Part shown: piece after piece, positions 45,703 to 56,860 of the stretch
Numbering within the stretch: position 1 is the stretch's first letter
Layout of the letters: every line of letters begins with the position of its first letter
From: Crossaster papposus
Taxonomy: Eukaryota; Echinodermata; Asteroidea; Velatida; Solasteridae
Direction of reading: 5' to 3'
Length of the DNA stretch: 64,000 nucleotides
NCBI GenBank assembly: GCA_037893245.1
Contig: JBAIAA010000412.1
Location: 2,790,001 to 2,854,000, forward strand
Program-made: the position numbers and the translations under genes
Notes under the pieces: generated by a model
What the model was told of the DNA's origin: nothing
The model's input: the letters and a program-made list of their open reading frames with translations, nothing else
Database searches by the model: none

Positions 45703-47529
45703 AAGTTTAGTCGGAATTCAAAGGAATTGAGTCTGTTCAATTTGTTTTGGGTAAACGTAGCATTTATGTTTGAAGTGCCATCGTTTCTTTTTTTGTATTT
45801 AATGCAAATCAGATGTTTATATATTTTTGTAAAATGGCATATCTAAAATCGCATTTTAGACAAAACCGAGTTAACCATAATAAGATCTGCATAATATATT
45901 GATTATGCATTATATTAGACATAATAGTGGCTTAAATGTATGCAATATACAATTTATTACATTAACAAAACTTCACCAACAACTAATTTTTAGTCCACGT
46001 TACAAGATTACAGTAATTGGAAAAATTGAAAAGGAAATAATGTATTATCAGCAATCCTATTATCAGATCATATCATGTATAAATAAAAAGGCTTTTTAGT
46101 CTTTTCAACTTAACATACATGAACAGCAACGTGACTTTGCACATAATCAGAATATTGGACAGTATTTGACCGTCTGTATTTTAAAGGTCTGAATATGTTT
46201 ACAACAGATGTCCCGCTGTTAGCCTGACCGTATGTTGCACGCCTGGATCGAGACTACGTGTCTGCGCCATTTTTAAGTCGCACGTCTATAATTCTGTTCT
46301 TTTTAAGCTCGTGGTTCCCTTTGTATAATTCAAACTCTGAACTCGACCCACAAAATACAAATACGCTTTGAAATGTCTGCCAAAATCTTGCGTGCGAGCT
46401 TTGTGCCAACCATGTATCGGTTCGGTGAGTATGAAAGCGCTAGATTAATTGTCGAAAACGAAATAAGGAAATTCAAACACGGCTGCATTATGTGGCATAT
46501 ACACGTCATAATGATGAAATATTGGGCATGCGGAACAAACATGTAATTATACACAACATGTTCCACGGGTTTTTTTTCATGTGCCTTATAAATTTAACTT
46601 ATTACCACAGGAGGTGATGTTTTAATAGACATGGAAATAATAAAATTTACTGGGATAGTCAAGATTTGTAATCAGGAAATGAGCTCATCGATCAATACAC
46701 AGAAAAGTTGTACGCACTATGAAAGAAAATTACTACGTGTCGTTAGGCTACAAATAGTCCATGTTATATTAATTAAAACTGACCGATACCTTTAAACAAA
46801 TACCCAGAATTTTCAATGTGTATATATTAATTATTGATTGTTAGTATAAATGTAAAATTAGAGAAAGGTATAATCATTTATATGCAGGAAAGTTTAATTC
46901 AAACATTGCTCAATGTTCACGAATAAGATGAATGGCATAGCCTATGTCTCTTTATTGTGTATATTAAAACAAATCTAATTTTAAACTGTTTATGGATTAC
47001 TCATAGGGCCTACATGTAGTTTTTCTCATCTTTTTGTTAAAAGTCTATTAATTTGCTTAGTGGCAGTGTAGTCCTTTCTCCATGATGGTATATTTATTTG
47101 TAATAAGTTTTTGTAATGTTAATATTTCTTAATTTTTAAGTAAAGCGCATAAGAGCATGATTTATTTTATGGACGGGCGCGCGCTATATAAATCTTAACT
47201 TAATGTTATTATTATTAAGCCACGAAGTAGAAAAAGAAAATATTAAAAAGTCATATTTAGGAAAATCCCGTGCTAAAGTACACCATAATATTAATAGACC
47301 TACGACCACCCATAAGTTGTCAGGAAGGTCAGTTGTTATCTTTTACTTGTGAACAATGTCCCCCCCCCCCACCCCCCCGCTGGACCCCGCCCACAGGCCG
47401 GACACGTGGATGTTATGTGAGGGCGCTCTTTAGCCGGCCATTCATCGACCGTTTTTTTGCGCAGACCGTCTGCAGCTGGCAGATGCCTCGTAAAATAAGA
47501 CAATTTTATCTTAAAGAAAGTGAACAACA
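45703..47529. other. Spacer between the receptor cluster and the jagunal gene
   Basis: AT-rich, without a supported gene. At about 47150-47217 is a LINE/SINE-like 3' tail (GGGCGCGCGCTATATAAAT ending in ATTATTATTA). Confidence 0.5.
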
Positions 47530-48717
47530 ATGGCGTCTCGCGGAGGGCCAAGAGCTGCCGGATCCGATGGCAGTGATTTCACCCACAGGGAGCAAGTAGC
47601 CAGTCGATACCAGGCGAGGTAAGGAAATAGATGCTGTTTGAAATTGATAAGGAAATGCGTCTATTTCCGACAGACTTTTTTGTTTGTTACAAAAATAAAT
47701 GTCACCGCGAAAATTCGAAAAATTACTTTGAAAATGATTTGGGTCGACATTTGTAACATTTCCCGTGTACATTTCCTGTTGTTGGCCCTAGTATCATGGC
47801 CCTATTAAAGCTTGCTAATAAAAAAAGATACATGATGTTAAACTTGGCATATGGCTGTTGACTTTACTTTTTAAAACTCAATAATTTATTCATTTTCTAA
47901 ATTAAAAGTTTTGTTTCTATACAAAAATACATAACAGTCACTCTTTTTCGAATTTCAAACATATCAAAGTAATTCAAAGCATGCTCAAAGCTTTATGTTT
48001 GCACCTTTACAATTGTTGACACTAACATATTCCTATGCATTAAATGTGGCAAAATAGACAATATTTTTGCTGTTTAGTGTTTACTATTAATACTTTGCCA
48101 CACCTTGTGTTTCGTGTACACATAATGTTTTGAAAGTTTTAAACATTCGTAACCATTATTTAAATCTAATGAGTTTGTTTGTTTTTTACAAGAAAAAAAA
48201 GTGCAATTTATTTATTAATTTGTTTTTTATTTCGACTTTGATTTTTGTTTTACTTTACAGCACAGCCTTGAAGGGCAAACTGAAGGCGTGTGCCTACATC
48301 AACCTATTTGTCTGCCTGCCCCAAGCCCTCTTCATCATCAACTCCCATCTCGGCCTCGTGAGCCTTCCCGAGGAGATTGGTCCCCACCTCTGCCACTACC
48401 TTCTCCTTGCCACGTGCATCTCATCCGTCTTGTACCTCGCCTCCCTGTCTCGCAATAGAAAACTAATGGTGCAGACAGCAAATGTGGTGTTGGTGGGTTG
48501 CGGACTAGGCGGTGTGACGTTGGGACTATATTCTTACTTCCGGATTCTTAAACTGCTTCTATTTGGGGATGATTTCAAGTCGATGTTGGCGCAACCGTTG
48601 GTGTTTCTTGCCGTGGCCTGGTACATCGTGTTTACAATAAAGATCTTCCTTTACGGCCAGACACTCTATTATGCCCGGCAATTGATGGGTACATGGGACG
48701 CTAAAAAGACCAAGTGA
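47530..48717 (+). CDS. JAGN1: Protein jagunal homologue (JAGN1)
   Basis: Two exons, 47530-47618 and 48261-48717, give 181 aa (human protein 183). The N-terminus [17 protein letters not shown] and the join ...YQA-S-TALK align with human MASRAGPRAAGTDGSDF...YQMSVTLK, which fixes both the start and the splice. Four hydrophobic segments follow (about residues 38-60, 76-98, 105-130, 146-170) and the C-terminus [12 protein letters not shown]...KKTK matches LYYSKKLLDSW plus a lysine-rich ER-retrieval-type end. Jagunal proteins are ER membrane proteins needed for ER organisation and secretion; in mammals JAGN1 is required for neutrophil granule and glycoprotein maturation. The long in-frame extension upstream of exon 2 is intron. 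Confidence 0.93.
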
Positions 48718-49358
48718 TTTTATTTTAAAACCTTTTTCCGAGAGATGATTGTGAAGGAAATACAACAGAAATAACTTAAAACTTTTAACATTCAATTTTT
48801 GTATGTATGCGCGTTTCCTTTTTTTGTGTGAATTGAAATATAATATGTGGACAACATGAACATATGAAGAAAAACAAATTATTTGAAAACTGACTTTCAT
48901 GAAGATTTTTTAAATGATACCTCGGTGCATGTACTTGCTCATCTGTTTTTAATCAATCTCAGTCTTAAAAGATTGTTTTATTTATACTGCTCAAGTGCTC
49001 ATGTGAGTTGGAAACAAAAAATATTGAGTGGATTGTCTACTTGATATTGTAAATTCCCCCTTTAAAAAAAAAAGAGGACGAATTGGAGAATTCTATGTAG
49101 TCTAATCTTTGGCGCAGTTGTTAAAAAAACACTGTTTACTATTTATTGAAAATTAAAATACTCCTTAAAAATCATTTGGTAACTGAAGTCATGTTTATGT
49201 TTTGGTTGATTTATGTTTATTTGTCGACATTGTGTTGCTTTGAGGTTTGTAATAAACCACAATATGTATAGTCCCCTTCTTAGTAATATGCTAAGTTAGT
49301 AATATGCTTAGTAATAATAGACTAGTGGTGTTTGCCCGTGTTTATAATGGAGATCAAT
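48718..49358. other. 3' flank of the jagunal gene
   Basis: Probable 3' UTR and spacer. A possible AATAAA lies near 49250 (TTGTAATAAACCAC). No other gene. Confidence 0.5.
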
Positions 49359-50084
49359 TATATAGTCAGGTTCACTATGTAGTTTCGTTAATTTTTTTTG
49401 GAGATTAGCAAACTTATACATTTTTAGAATCTTCAGAGCATGGAAAATCAGAAAATCAATGTTGGCATTTGCGTAGACACCTGCATGGCGGCCATCTTGG
49501 ATTTTCAAAATGGCCGCCCTAAAATACATAATTTGCGCTGTTTTCGGCTTCTAGTCAACAAAAAAAATAAATTTAAGAGGCTAATCCTATGTTTTTGGGG
49601 TCAAGGAATCTACTAAAAGCCACACAATAGTGCTCAGGATTAAAGAAAACAAAAAAGGTATGTGAAAACCATTTTCTTTATATTTGTAATATATATGCTA
49701 ATCCTATGTTACGCCACAGAGTGGAACAATACTATTCCGCTTACATTTTGTTTTGTTGTTTTTATTGGGAAGCAGCGTAATCATACATGTCACTCACGTT
49801 TTTTTTAATTTTTAGAACGATTCTCGGTCACCTGGGAAGGACATTAACGTGAAGGACGTGTAATACTGGGTTTTGTGGAATTTTCTTTCTTTTTCTGTGA
49901 GGCTATTAGGTTTTTTAATTCTAATGGAATGCTTTTGCAAGAAGGTATAGCACAGAGACACCGGTTTATGCAGGCATACTTCAAAGAATGATCAGTTAAG
50001 TTTTTTTTATTTATTTGTTGGGGTCAATTCTAGAGTTAGCTGCTGTGAATCAGAACTCATTCTATGTGGGAAGGGGAGGGTGTT

Positions 50085-50373
50085 TATGGGAGTTGTCACA
50101 AGTCAGAACTTTTTTCTCATCGTTTTCGTAATTATTTTTGGAGATGCTGAAGCAGTTCTGCTGCGTGAAGTATCATTGGATTGTAGGTGTGTGGCTGGTC
50201 TGCAGAGATAAATCTGTATAATTGATGATGTGCTGGTATGCCAGCAGTGTGGTTGCGTAACTATCCCGCCCAGAGCGTAATTCTTAATTTAATTTTTTTT
50301 TGCTAGTGATATACGCTTCATGGGAGGTCAGTTCAGGCCACATTTTTTTCGCGAGATTGCAGTCTGTAGGAAT

Positions 50374-50407
<34 letters not shown>

Positions 50408-50700
50408 GTTTCTTGTACAAGTTTCAAAAGAACCCCTCCGTGCTTTTCGTTATTTTTTTGAGACGCGGAAAAGGTTCTGCTGACAAGTATCATATGGATT
50501 GTATTTGTGACTGGTCTACAGAGATAATATGTAATTATACGTTAACTAGTGGGTATGCTAGAAAGTGGTTGTTTGACTGGTCTCTCCAGAGCGTAATTCT
50601 TAACTCTTTTTTTCTTTTTTTCTGTAAGACACGCATCTGGGGGTCAGTTTTAGCCACATTATCTCTGCTAGATGACAGTCCGTGGTTTGAGTTCGTGGAC
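50085..50700. repeat. Diverged tandem repeat of about 330 bp
   Basis: About 50085-50395 and 50405-50700 share CTGGTCTxCAGAGATAA, CCAGAGCGTAATTCTTAA and GGTCAGTTxxxGCCACAT in the same order, separated by a G tract at 50374-50405. It lies between the left arm of the large element and the retroelement coding part; it may be the terminal repeat of the retroelement. Confidence 0.55.
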
Positions 50701-51070
50701 GGGCAAATACATCAAACGTCTGCAGGCCAATTGGGTTAGACATTCCCTAAAAGCGGGAGTTTCAAACCCTGTCTCTGGTTTTGGCGACGCGATGACCGGT
50801 TTGTGTATTGCAACAGTGGTCCCTTTGTTTTTAGTTCACACAGTGATTGATTATTACCGGTGATAATATGCCGTCCCCTCTTTTTTTTTCCTTTTTTGGA
50901 AGGGGAGCAGGGCATATTTTCTGTGCTATATCATGCACTTCATCAGTCACCTTCTTATATAGTTCATTTTCCTTTCCTTGTTTTTATTTGTGTGTCGGTT
51001 TATATGACGCGTGGCAAGGACAAGGGGGGGGGGGGGGGGGGTTGGTGGGGTTTGACTTAATTATTTTGTT

Positions 51071-52786
51071 TTAGTCTTGAGATCCATTTCTTTGATCATT
51101 GTTTTGTTCTTTCAATAGTTCCAATAGAATTTGCAGATTCTCCTCATCAAGATTTTGTTCCTCTTGGTTGTATTGTGGAGATGCTTTAGTCCTAGATCGA
51201 ACAAGTTCATCTTTTATGTTTTTGTGCCGTTTGTATGCCAGGATGGGCTGGGTATCAAATAGCCTATTCAGATATTCGTTTTCGCTAATCAAGGGCCAGT
51301 GTTTAAGGATAGCCCGTTTGAGGGCTGGGTGCGCGACATGTGGGTAGTATGGTAGGACGAACACCAGTGGGATATTGTTTTTTGGGTTTTTTCACGCTTA
51401 TATAGGGTCCGCGGGAGTCTTGCCCCTTTGAGAAAGGAGGGCCTGTCTTCTTTGTGTATCCGCGCTTTTGAAGTTTGTCTTTGAAGAATTCAACCCTCTC
51501 CTCAAAGTCTTTTAAATGGGTACATATACGTTTGTATCTGGTCACTTCGCCCTTGATTAATCCGCCAAATACCGACTTAGGGTGTGCTGAATCTCGAGCT
51601 AGGTACTGAAATGTATCAGTTTTTTTGGTAGCGACTCGAGTATCCAATATTCCTTCATGTATGAATCGTTCGCCTTTGTAGATAATAAGGTCGAGAAAAG
51701 TGACTTGGAGGTGCGAGATCTCAGACGTGAACTTCAGCGTGGGATGAATTTTATAAAGTGATTGCACTAGGTCAGCAGCCTGCTTTACATTTCCGTTAAA
51801 GATTATAAGAACATCGTCTCTATATCTCATGTAGCTTATTGAGGGATTGTGAGGGAGGATTTTGTCTTGTTCGTATTTGAATAGGGTTATGTCACAAATC
51901 TCCGGACTGCATTCGCTGCCCATGGCCACGCCAATTGTTTTGTCTAAAAAACTTGCCATTGAATTCAAACGTGTTTCGACGCATAATAAGTTCAAGGAGA
52001 CGTCGCGCGTGGTCTGTCGTAGGCTTGGGTATTGCGTATAGTCTGTCGTCGGCCATTGCAAGTGCGTCACAAACTGATTCAATTGCCTCATCTTGTGGGC
52101 AGTTAGTGTACATGGATACTATATCCAGTGTTATCAATAGGTTATCTTGCTCCAATGTCAGGTTATTTAGTTTTTCAAGCACATGCCCAGAATCGCGTGT
52201 GTACATATGTATGTGCTTTGCTGTTTGACAATTGGGAGCAAGAAATAGTCTATGTATTTGGATATGGATTGAGTCGGTCCTCCGCAACCACTAATGATAG
52301 GCCTCCCCACGAACCGTGTGCCTTCTGGTACTTTTTTGTGAACTTTCGGTAGGAGGTAAAGGCAAGGTGTTTTAATGTCGTGGTTGCGGGGGTTAAGAAA
52401 CTCAGATATGTCTTTCGATATGAGTCCGTCCACGTAGAGTTGGCGTATGGCTTGAGAGACTAATTCCGCGGTTTCATCGGTCAGGTCCCTGTTAATTTCT
52501 TCATAGTGGGGGCCTGTTAATTGTCGTGTCCCTTCACGTATGTAGTCTTGTTTGTTAAGGACGCACACACCGCGGCCTTTATCAAATTGTTTGATGATAA
52601 TATCCTGTCTTTTCTTAAGGCCAGATAGCGCAACACGTTCTGCTTTTGTTATATTTAGTTTGACATTTTGAATTTTCAGTCTGGACAGTTCCTCCAGAGT
52701 GCCTTCAATATATGACTCTAGGTTTAGATTGAAGGTAGGTTGGGGAGTCCAAGTTGAAGGTAGTTTGAACGGGTGCACGTGAGCTT
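51071..52786 (-). mobile_element. Penelope-like retroelement, broken
   Basis: Reverse-transcriptase signs on the minus strand appear in order: KQFDKGRGVCVLNK, LYLLPKVHKKVPEGT then GRPIISG, LDIVSMYTNCPQDEAI, IGVAMGSECSPEICD, SYMRYRDDVLI and FTSEISHLQVTFLD. The end (LAYKRHKNIKDELVRSRT) is the connector typical of Penelope-like elements; no GIY-YIG endonuclease is evident after it. The reading frame is broken in about two or three places, so it is a decayed copy. It appears to interrupt the cysteine-rich frame at its right edge. Confidence 0.85.
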
Positions 52787-53445
52787 ATATAGGTCTGACA
52801 AGGCAGTAGCGTTACGGGTATTCCATGCATTCACCGGAGCGGGCAATGTTGGAAGATTCTCTGGTGTAGGAAAAACCAAGTGGTTTCAACAGTACATTAA
52901 GGTTCACAGGGACATCATCTCAGCACTGATGAAACTGACAGAGGAAGGCGACCTAACACAGGAGGTGAATGATGCATTAGCCAAGTTTGTATGCTTAATG
53001 TACTGCCCGAAGGGAATCCATATACATTGTAACAAGTATTCCTGACCTGAGATGGCATCTGCTTTGTAAACATCTGGCAGAAAGCAGCAAGTTGCCTCCT
53101 ACAGTTGGTGCCCTTGAGGAGCACATTGAACGTGTGCACATACAGAGTAAGGTGTGGTGCCAAGCCACGGTGACGTGGCAACGTCAGTTTGACCCACTCA
53201 AACATGGCTATTATCAGAATGACCATGATGAGATACTTCGTTCCACCACGAAGGTTCCACCTGCACCACAGGCCATTGTAGAGTTGGTGAGATGTCAGTG
53301 TAAAGCCCATTGCACATCCCAGAGGTGTTCATGCAGGAGACACAACTTGGGGTGCACAGACCTTTGTTTGTGTGGAAGTGACTGCGAAAATGATGCGGAC
53401 TGTATTGCCCAAAGTGACACTCAGGACAGTGATGAAGATTTGTGA
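52773..53445 (+). pseudogene. Cysteine-rich frame of a widespread transposon-associated protein type
   Basis: Translation gives VFHAFTGAGNVGRFSGVGKT...KWFQQYI, a frame change near 53.03 kb, then LPPTVGALEEHIERVHIQSK, PPAPQAIVELVRCQCKAHC and a CxC-type zinc-binding cluster (CSCRRHNLGCTDLCLCGSDC). Proteins with this HAFxGxxxxxxFxGxGK plus C-rich ending are abundant in aquatic invertebrates and fish as repeated, unnamed genes. The 5' part is missing where the Penelope-like element begins. Function unknown; probably carried by the long-inverted-repeat element. Confidence 0.65.
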
Positions 53446-54416
53446 AAGCATAATCGTGAACAATCTCGACCTAGTAGATCCTGTGTAAGGAAGTTATATT
53501 TCAAGCTAATAACTAACAAGGCTTTTCTGTTTTGCTTTATAAACAGTACATGTACCTATAACTTCAAATGACTTGCGGCATGTATTATGTAATAGTCAAT
53601 CACAAACATAAAGACAGTGGTGCTCATTTACCTTTGTTTATTGCTTTTATATAATCCTGGGCACTATTTTGAGGAGTTTATTGAATTCCCTAAACCAGAA
53701 AATATAAGATTACATCCTGAAATAAGTTTATAGATTGACTAGATGCCGAGATAGCGCAAAATATGTATTACGTAACACTGATATGTCACAAATATAAAGA
53801 AAATGGTTTTCACATACCTTTTTTGTTGTTTTCTATAATTCTGCGCACTATTGTGTGGCTTTTAGTAGATTCCTTGACCCAGAAAACATAGGATTAGCCT
53901 CTTAAATTATGTTTTTTGGTTGACTAGAAGCCGAAAACAGCGCAAATTATGTATGTTATGGCGGCCATTTTGAAAATCCAAGATGGCCGCCATGCAGGTG
54001 TCTACGCAAATGCCAACATTGATTTTCTGATTTTCCATGCTCTGAAGATTCTAAAAATGTATAAGTTTGCTAATCTCCAAACAAATTGAACGAAACTGTC
54101 TTTCTTAACATAGTGAACCTGACTATATACAGTGTAGGCCGTTTTCTATACTCGGTTTTTGTTCGGGCTTTATTCATGCAGTATTTAGCAAAGGGACGGA
54201 TCGGAGCCGGAGCTAGCTAGGGGTTTGAAAAACACGACGAATTTTGCGCTTGCTTAAGCAGCCTAGCGCCCTCAATAGTTTGAGTAAACGAATCGGAGAA
54301 GGCGCGCTATTTTTGTGTTCTAATTTGAAACATTGGAAATGGTGTGCTCTGTGTCGTGTTTGGCGTGCGTTTAACCGAATTCCTGACGAGATTTTCCCCA
54401 GCTAATTTGCACAGAA

Positions 54417-56071
54417 ATGGCATCGCAGCCATCGCAAGTATTCGCCTCTTTCTCCCCGCAGACAGACGAGGTAAAACACGCACAGGTCAGTGCGAGCAAG
54501 GGACAGAAATTTCTCCGGGAGATTCAAGTTTCTTCGACGGGCGAGGCGGTGCGTGCACCGGACAGGGCCACGGTCCGAGTTGTGGTGACAAGCACCAAGG
54601 AGGCGATAGCTGATGCTAAGGCTAGCACGACAAGACGGCTAGATTACATCATACAGACGCTTCATACGCACAATGTTAAAGTGAGTGTAGCCTTGCTTTT
54701 TTCTGAAATCTCAGTCTTAACTAGGCCAAAAAAACAAAACTACCCAATTCATTGTCTTAACTTTTTTGTTAAGAAAGAAAGCTGGGGGGGGGGGGGGGGG
54801 GGGGGGGGGGGTAGTGCCTTGTCTTAAATTGTAGGTAAAGATTTTATCATATAATTATATTATCGCATCATTATTGGCTGTAGTGTTAGACTCACCTCCT
54901 GCAACTAATGAACTATGCTCTAAAAAACTGGAAAAGAAAACAAAATTACGATCAGGAGATATGTGCCGATGGAAAGACATGATGTATACGACTCGGGTTT
55001 TTGTCAGTATGTTTTTTTAGAAACTTTTAGAAATTTGTAAAATGTTTCTGAGACAGTCCACACATTTAAGTCTGCATTTATGTGTTTTATTTCGCATCCC
55101 ACGGCTTGTTGTAGGAAGGTGACGTGACGATGAGTAAGTTTATCCAGCGCGTAGATGGTCTCTACTGCATGGAGATTGAGGTTACCATCATCTTCGTCGA
55201 CTTCACCAAGTGCCAGTCGGTCTGTAATTTCCTCACAGAGAAACTGGATGAATCGGTCCGACTGCAACCGCCACATTTCTACCACAGTGTACACAGTTTG
55301 GAGACCGTCCGGTAAAATGCCAACTTGAACTAAACCGTTTTCTGAACATGTTTTGTTATTGCTTTCAACCAACCAACCCGGGATGTCATACTAATCACTA
55401 ACAAGATGCACACACATTTCAACTGACAGTCCTCTTACTCCTCTACCATGTCTACAGCACATTCTAAATTGGCAAGTGCTGTACTCCTAGTGTTGTACAT
55501 GTACTAAGTGTTTTTTGTCCCCAAAACGGGCCTTTCCGTAGAACTCCGTGCGAAGGCAAGATAGCAACCATCGTAAACTAGCCCACGTGAGCTGACCAGT
55601 TAGTTATGCCAAATTATCGTACCATCGAAGTACGTCATTTCCGGATGTGCACTTGTGAATTTTGGCTTTGTCCAGCACAAAAAAAAGATTTGAAGGACTG
55701 TCATCAAGCCACATACAATGTTTAGGTTCTAGCAAGATTAGAGTTAACATTTCTACCACAGCAACCATTATTTTCTCCCTTTTTTTTGCCTCGCCAATAG
55801 GAGACAATCTTGTCTGAACGCAGTACAGAATGCCAGACAGAAGGCTCTCGAGGTTGCCCGGTTGCTGCGACAGGCTCTGGGACGACCACTGACTATCCGC
55901 GAAAAGGAGAGCTCGGAGTGTGAGGGGTCGTCGCGCGATTCCACAAACGGACTCGAGGGACCGATGACATTTCAGCAACGGATAGCCAATGCCACCTTCA
56001 CAGTGATCACAAAAGTATTCGCACAATTTGAACTTGTGTCCAGAGATAAAGGAAAACTGCTTAAATCATGA
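54417..56071 (+). CDS. IRAK1BP1: IRAK1-binding protein 1 homologue (SIMPL family)
   Basis: Three exons, 54417-54680, 55115-55311 and 55801-56071, with GT-AG borders, give 243 aa. Matches to the vertebrate protein run throughout: REIQVSSTGEA with PDRATVRVVVTSTKEA (exon 1), RRLDYI; MSKFIQRVDGLYCMEIEV and ICNFL-like VCNFLTEKLDESV with PPHFYHS (exon 2); RRQSCLNAVQNARQKALEVA and LGRPLTIREKE (exon 3). The codon for Arg at the second junction is split, and only this join keeps the family motif. It belongs to the SIMPL/DUF541 superfamily; mammalian IRAK1BP1 binds IRAK1 and modulates NF-kB signalling. The exon 1 frame reads on into a G tract at 54784, which is intron. Its 3' end converges on PYROXD1. 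Confidence 0.92.
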
Positions 56072-56804
56072 CTCGGAATTTTTTCTCTACGTTTTGGAAA
56101 TTTGGCTATCATGCAACCAAAGTCTTAATGCCTTGATCATGTTTTCCGACAAAAGTTCTGCACAAACTTGAAGGAAATTTTTTTTTTTATTTCAGTGGCA
56201 TTGTTCCTTTTAAGAGGCAGTGGAGTCGGTAATCATTGAGGAGGCAGGAGATCTTTAAAAATATTCTTTTTAACTTTGATTTTATTCAAAGACTCCATCA
56301 TGTCGAGGCTCGACCACAAATTGGCTTGGTGAACTGCATTGTGCTTGGGTGTCTAAACTTGAAATGCATACATGTACACGTACTAAAGATCGTGTACTGG
56401 CTAGTACAGATATTCAACCCATCATGGATAATATTAAATCCTTGTATTTCGTCTTACTGATTTCTATCGTTGCATCTATCAAAATTGAAAGAATATTTAA
56501 ACAACCAAATATGTAATACACACGGAATACATTCTCAAATGTATATTCCTGTAGGACATGGCATTGTTACTCAACCATTCCGTGTGGACTTTGTGCACAA
56601 AATTCCTTTGTGGAGACTACATGCAACTCCTCTTTAAAACTTCCTGTGGATACCTTTTCATTCCTCTTTCTTGGTGGTCTCTACAGGGTACTGAATTTAG
56701 AAACACTCTTTGAGCAATAGGCATGTTAAGGGTGTTACTATACCCCTGAGTGATGAACATGAGTAATTATGTTGGATACAGAGATTGCGAGTGATGAAAC
56801 TTGG

Positions 56805-56810
56805 AATAAA
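56805..56810 (+). promoter_or_regulatory. Possible polyadenylation signal of IRAK1BP1
   Basis: AATAAA in TTGGAATAAATTTGC, about 730 bases after the stop and only about 30 bases from the opposing PYROXD1 signal. Confidence 0.35.
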
Positions 56811-56840
56811 TTTGCACTTTTGTAAGAATCCAAACTTTGT

Positions 56841-56846
56841 TTTATT
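56841..56846 (-). promoter_or_regulatory. Polyadenylation signal of PYROXD1
   Basis: TTTATT on the plus strand (AATAAA on the minus) lies 15 bases beyond the stop codon, implying a very short 3' UTR. Confidence 0.5.
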
Positions 56847-56860
56847 GCCAAATTGTACAT

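Larger units (their letters stand above)
49359..54129. mobile_element. 4.8-kb element with long (about 335-bp) inverted repeats
   Basis: Left arm about 49359-49690 and right arm about 53792-54129 are inverted copies, both with TATATAGTCAGGTTCACTAT at the outer end and an ATGGCGGCCAT-type core (GCATGGCGGCCATCTTGGAT). A second, diverged copy of the right arm lies directly inside it at about 53590-53790. The interior carries a cysteine-rich frame (52773-53445, +) and a Penelope-like retroelement (minus) that seems to have landed in it. No transposase is recognised, so the superfamily is open. Confidence 0.75.

Noticed and set aside
48130-48260. Longer N-terminus for the jagunal homologue
   Set aside because: The stretch is intron: a TTTACAG acceptor precedes exon 2, and only the join to 47530-47618 restores the conserved N-terminus.
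50320-50739. Open frame with a poly-glycine run
   Set aside because: It arises from a 32-base G tract in repeat DNA; no homology.
54681-54827. Glycine-rich extension of IRAK1BP1 exon 1
   Set aside because: A GTGAGT donor follows the conserved frame and the extension is a poly-G tract.
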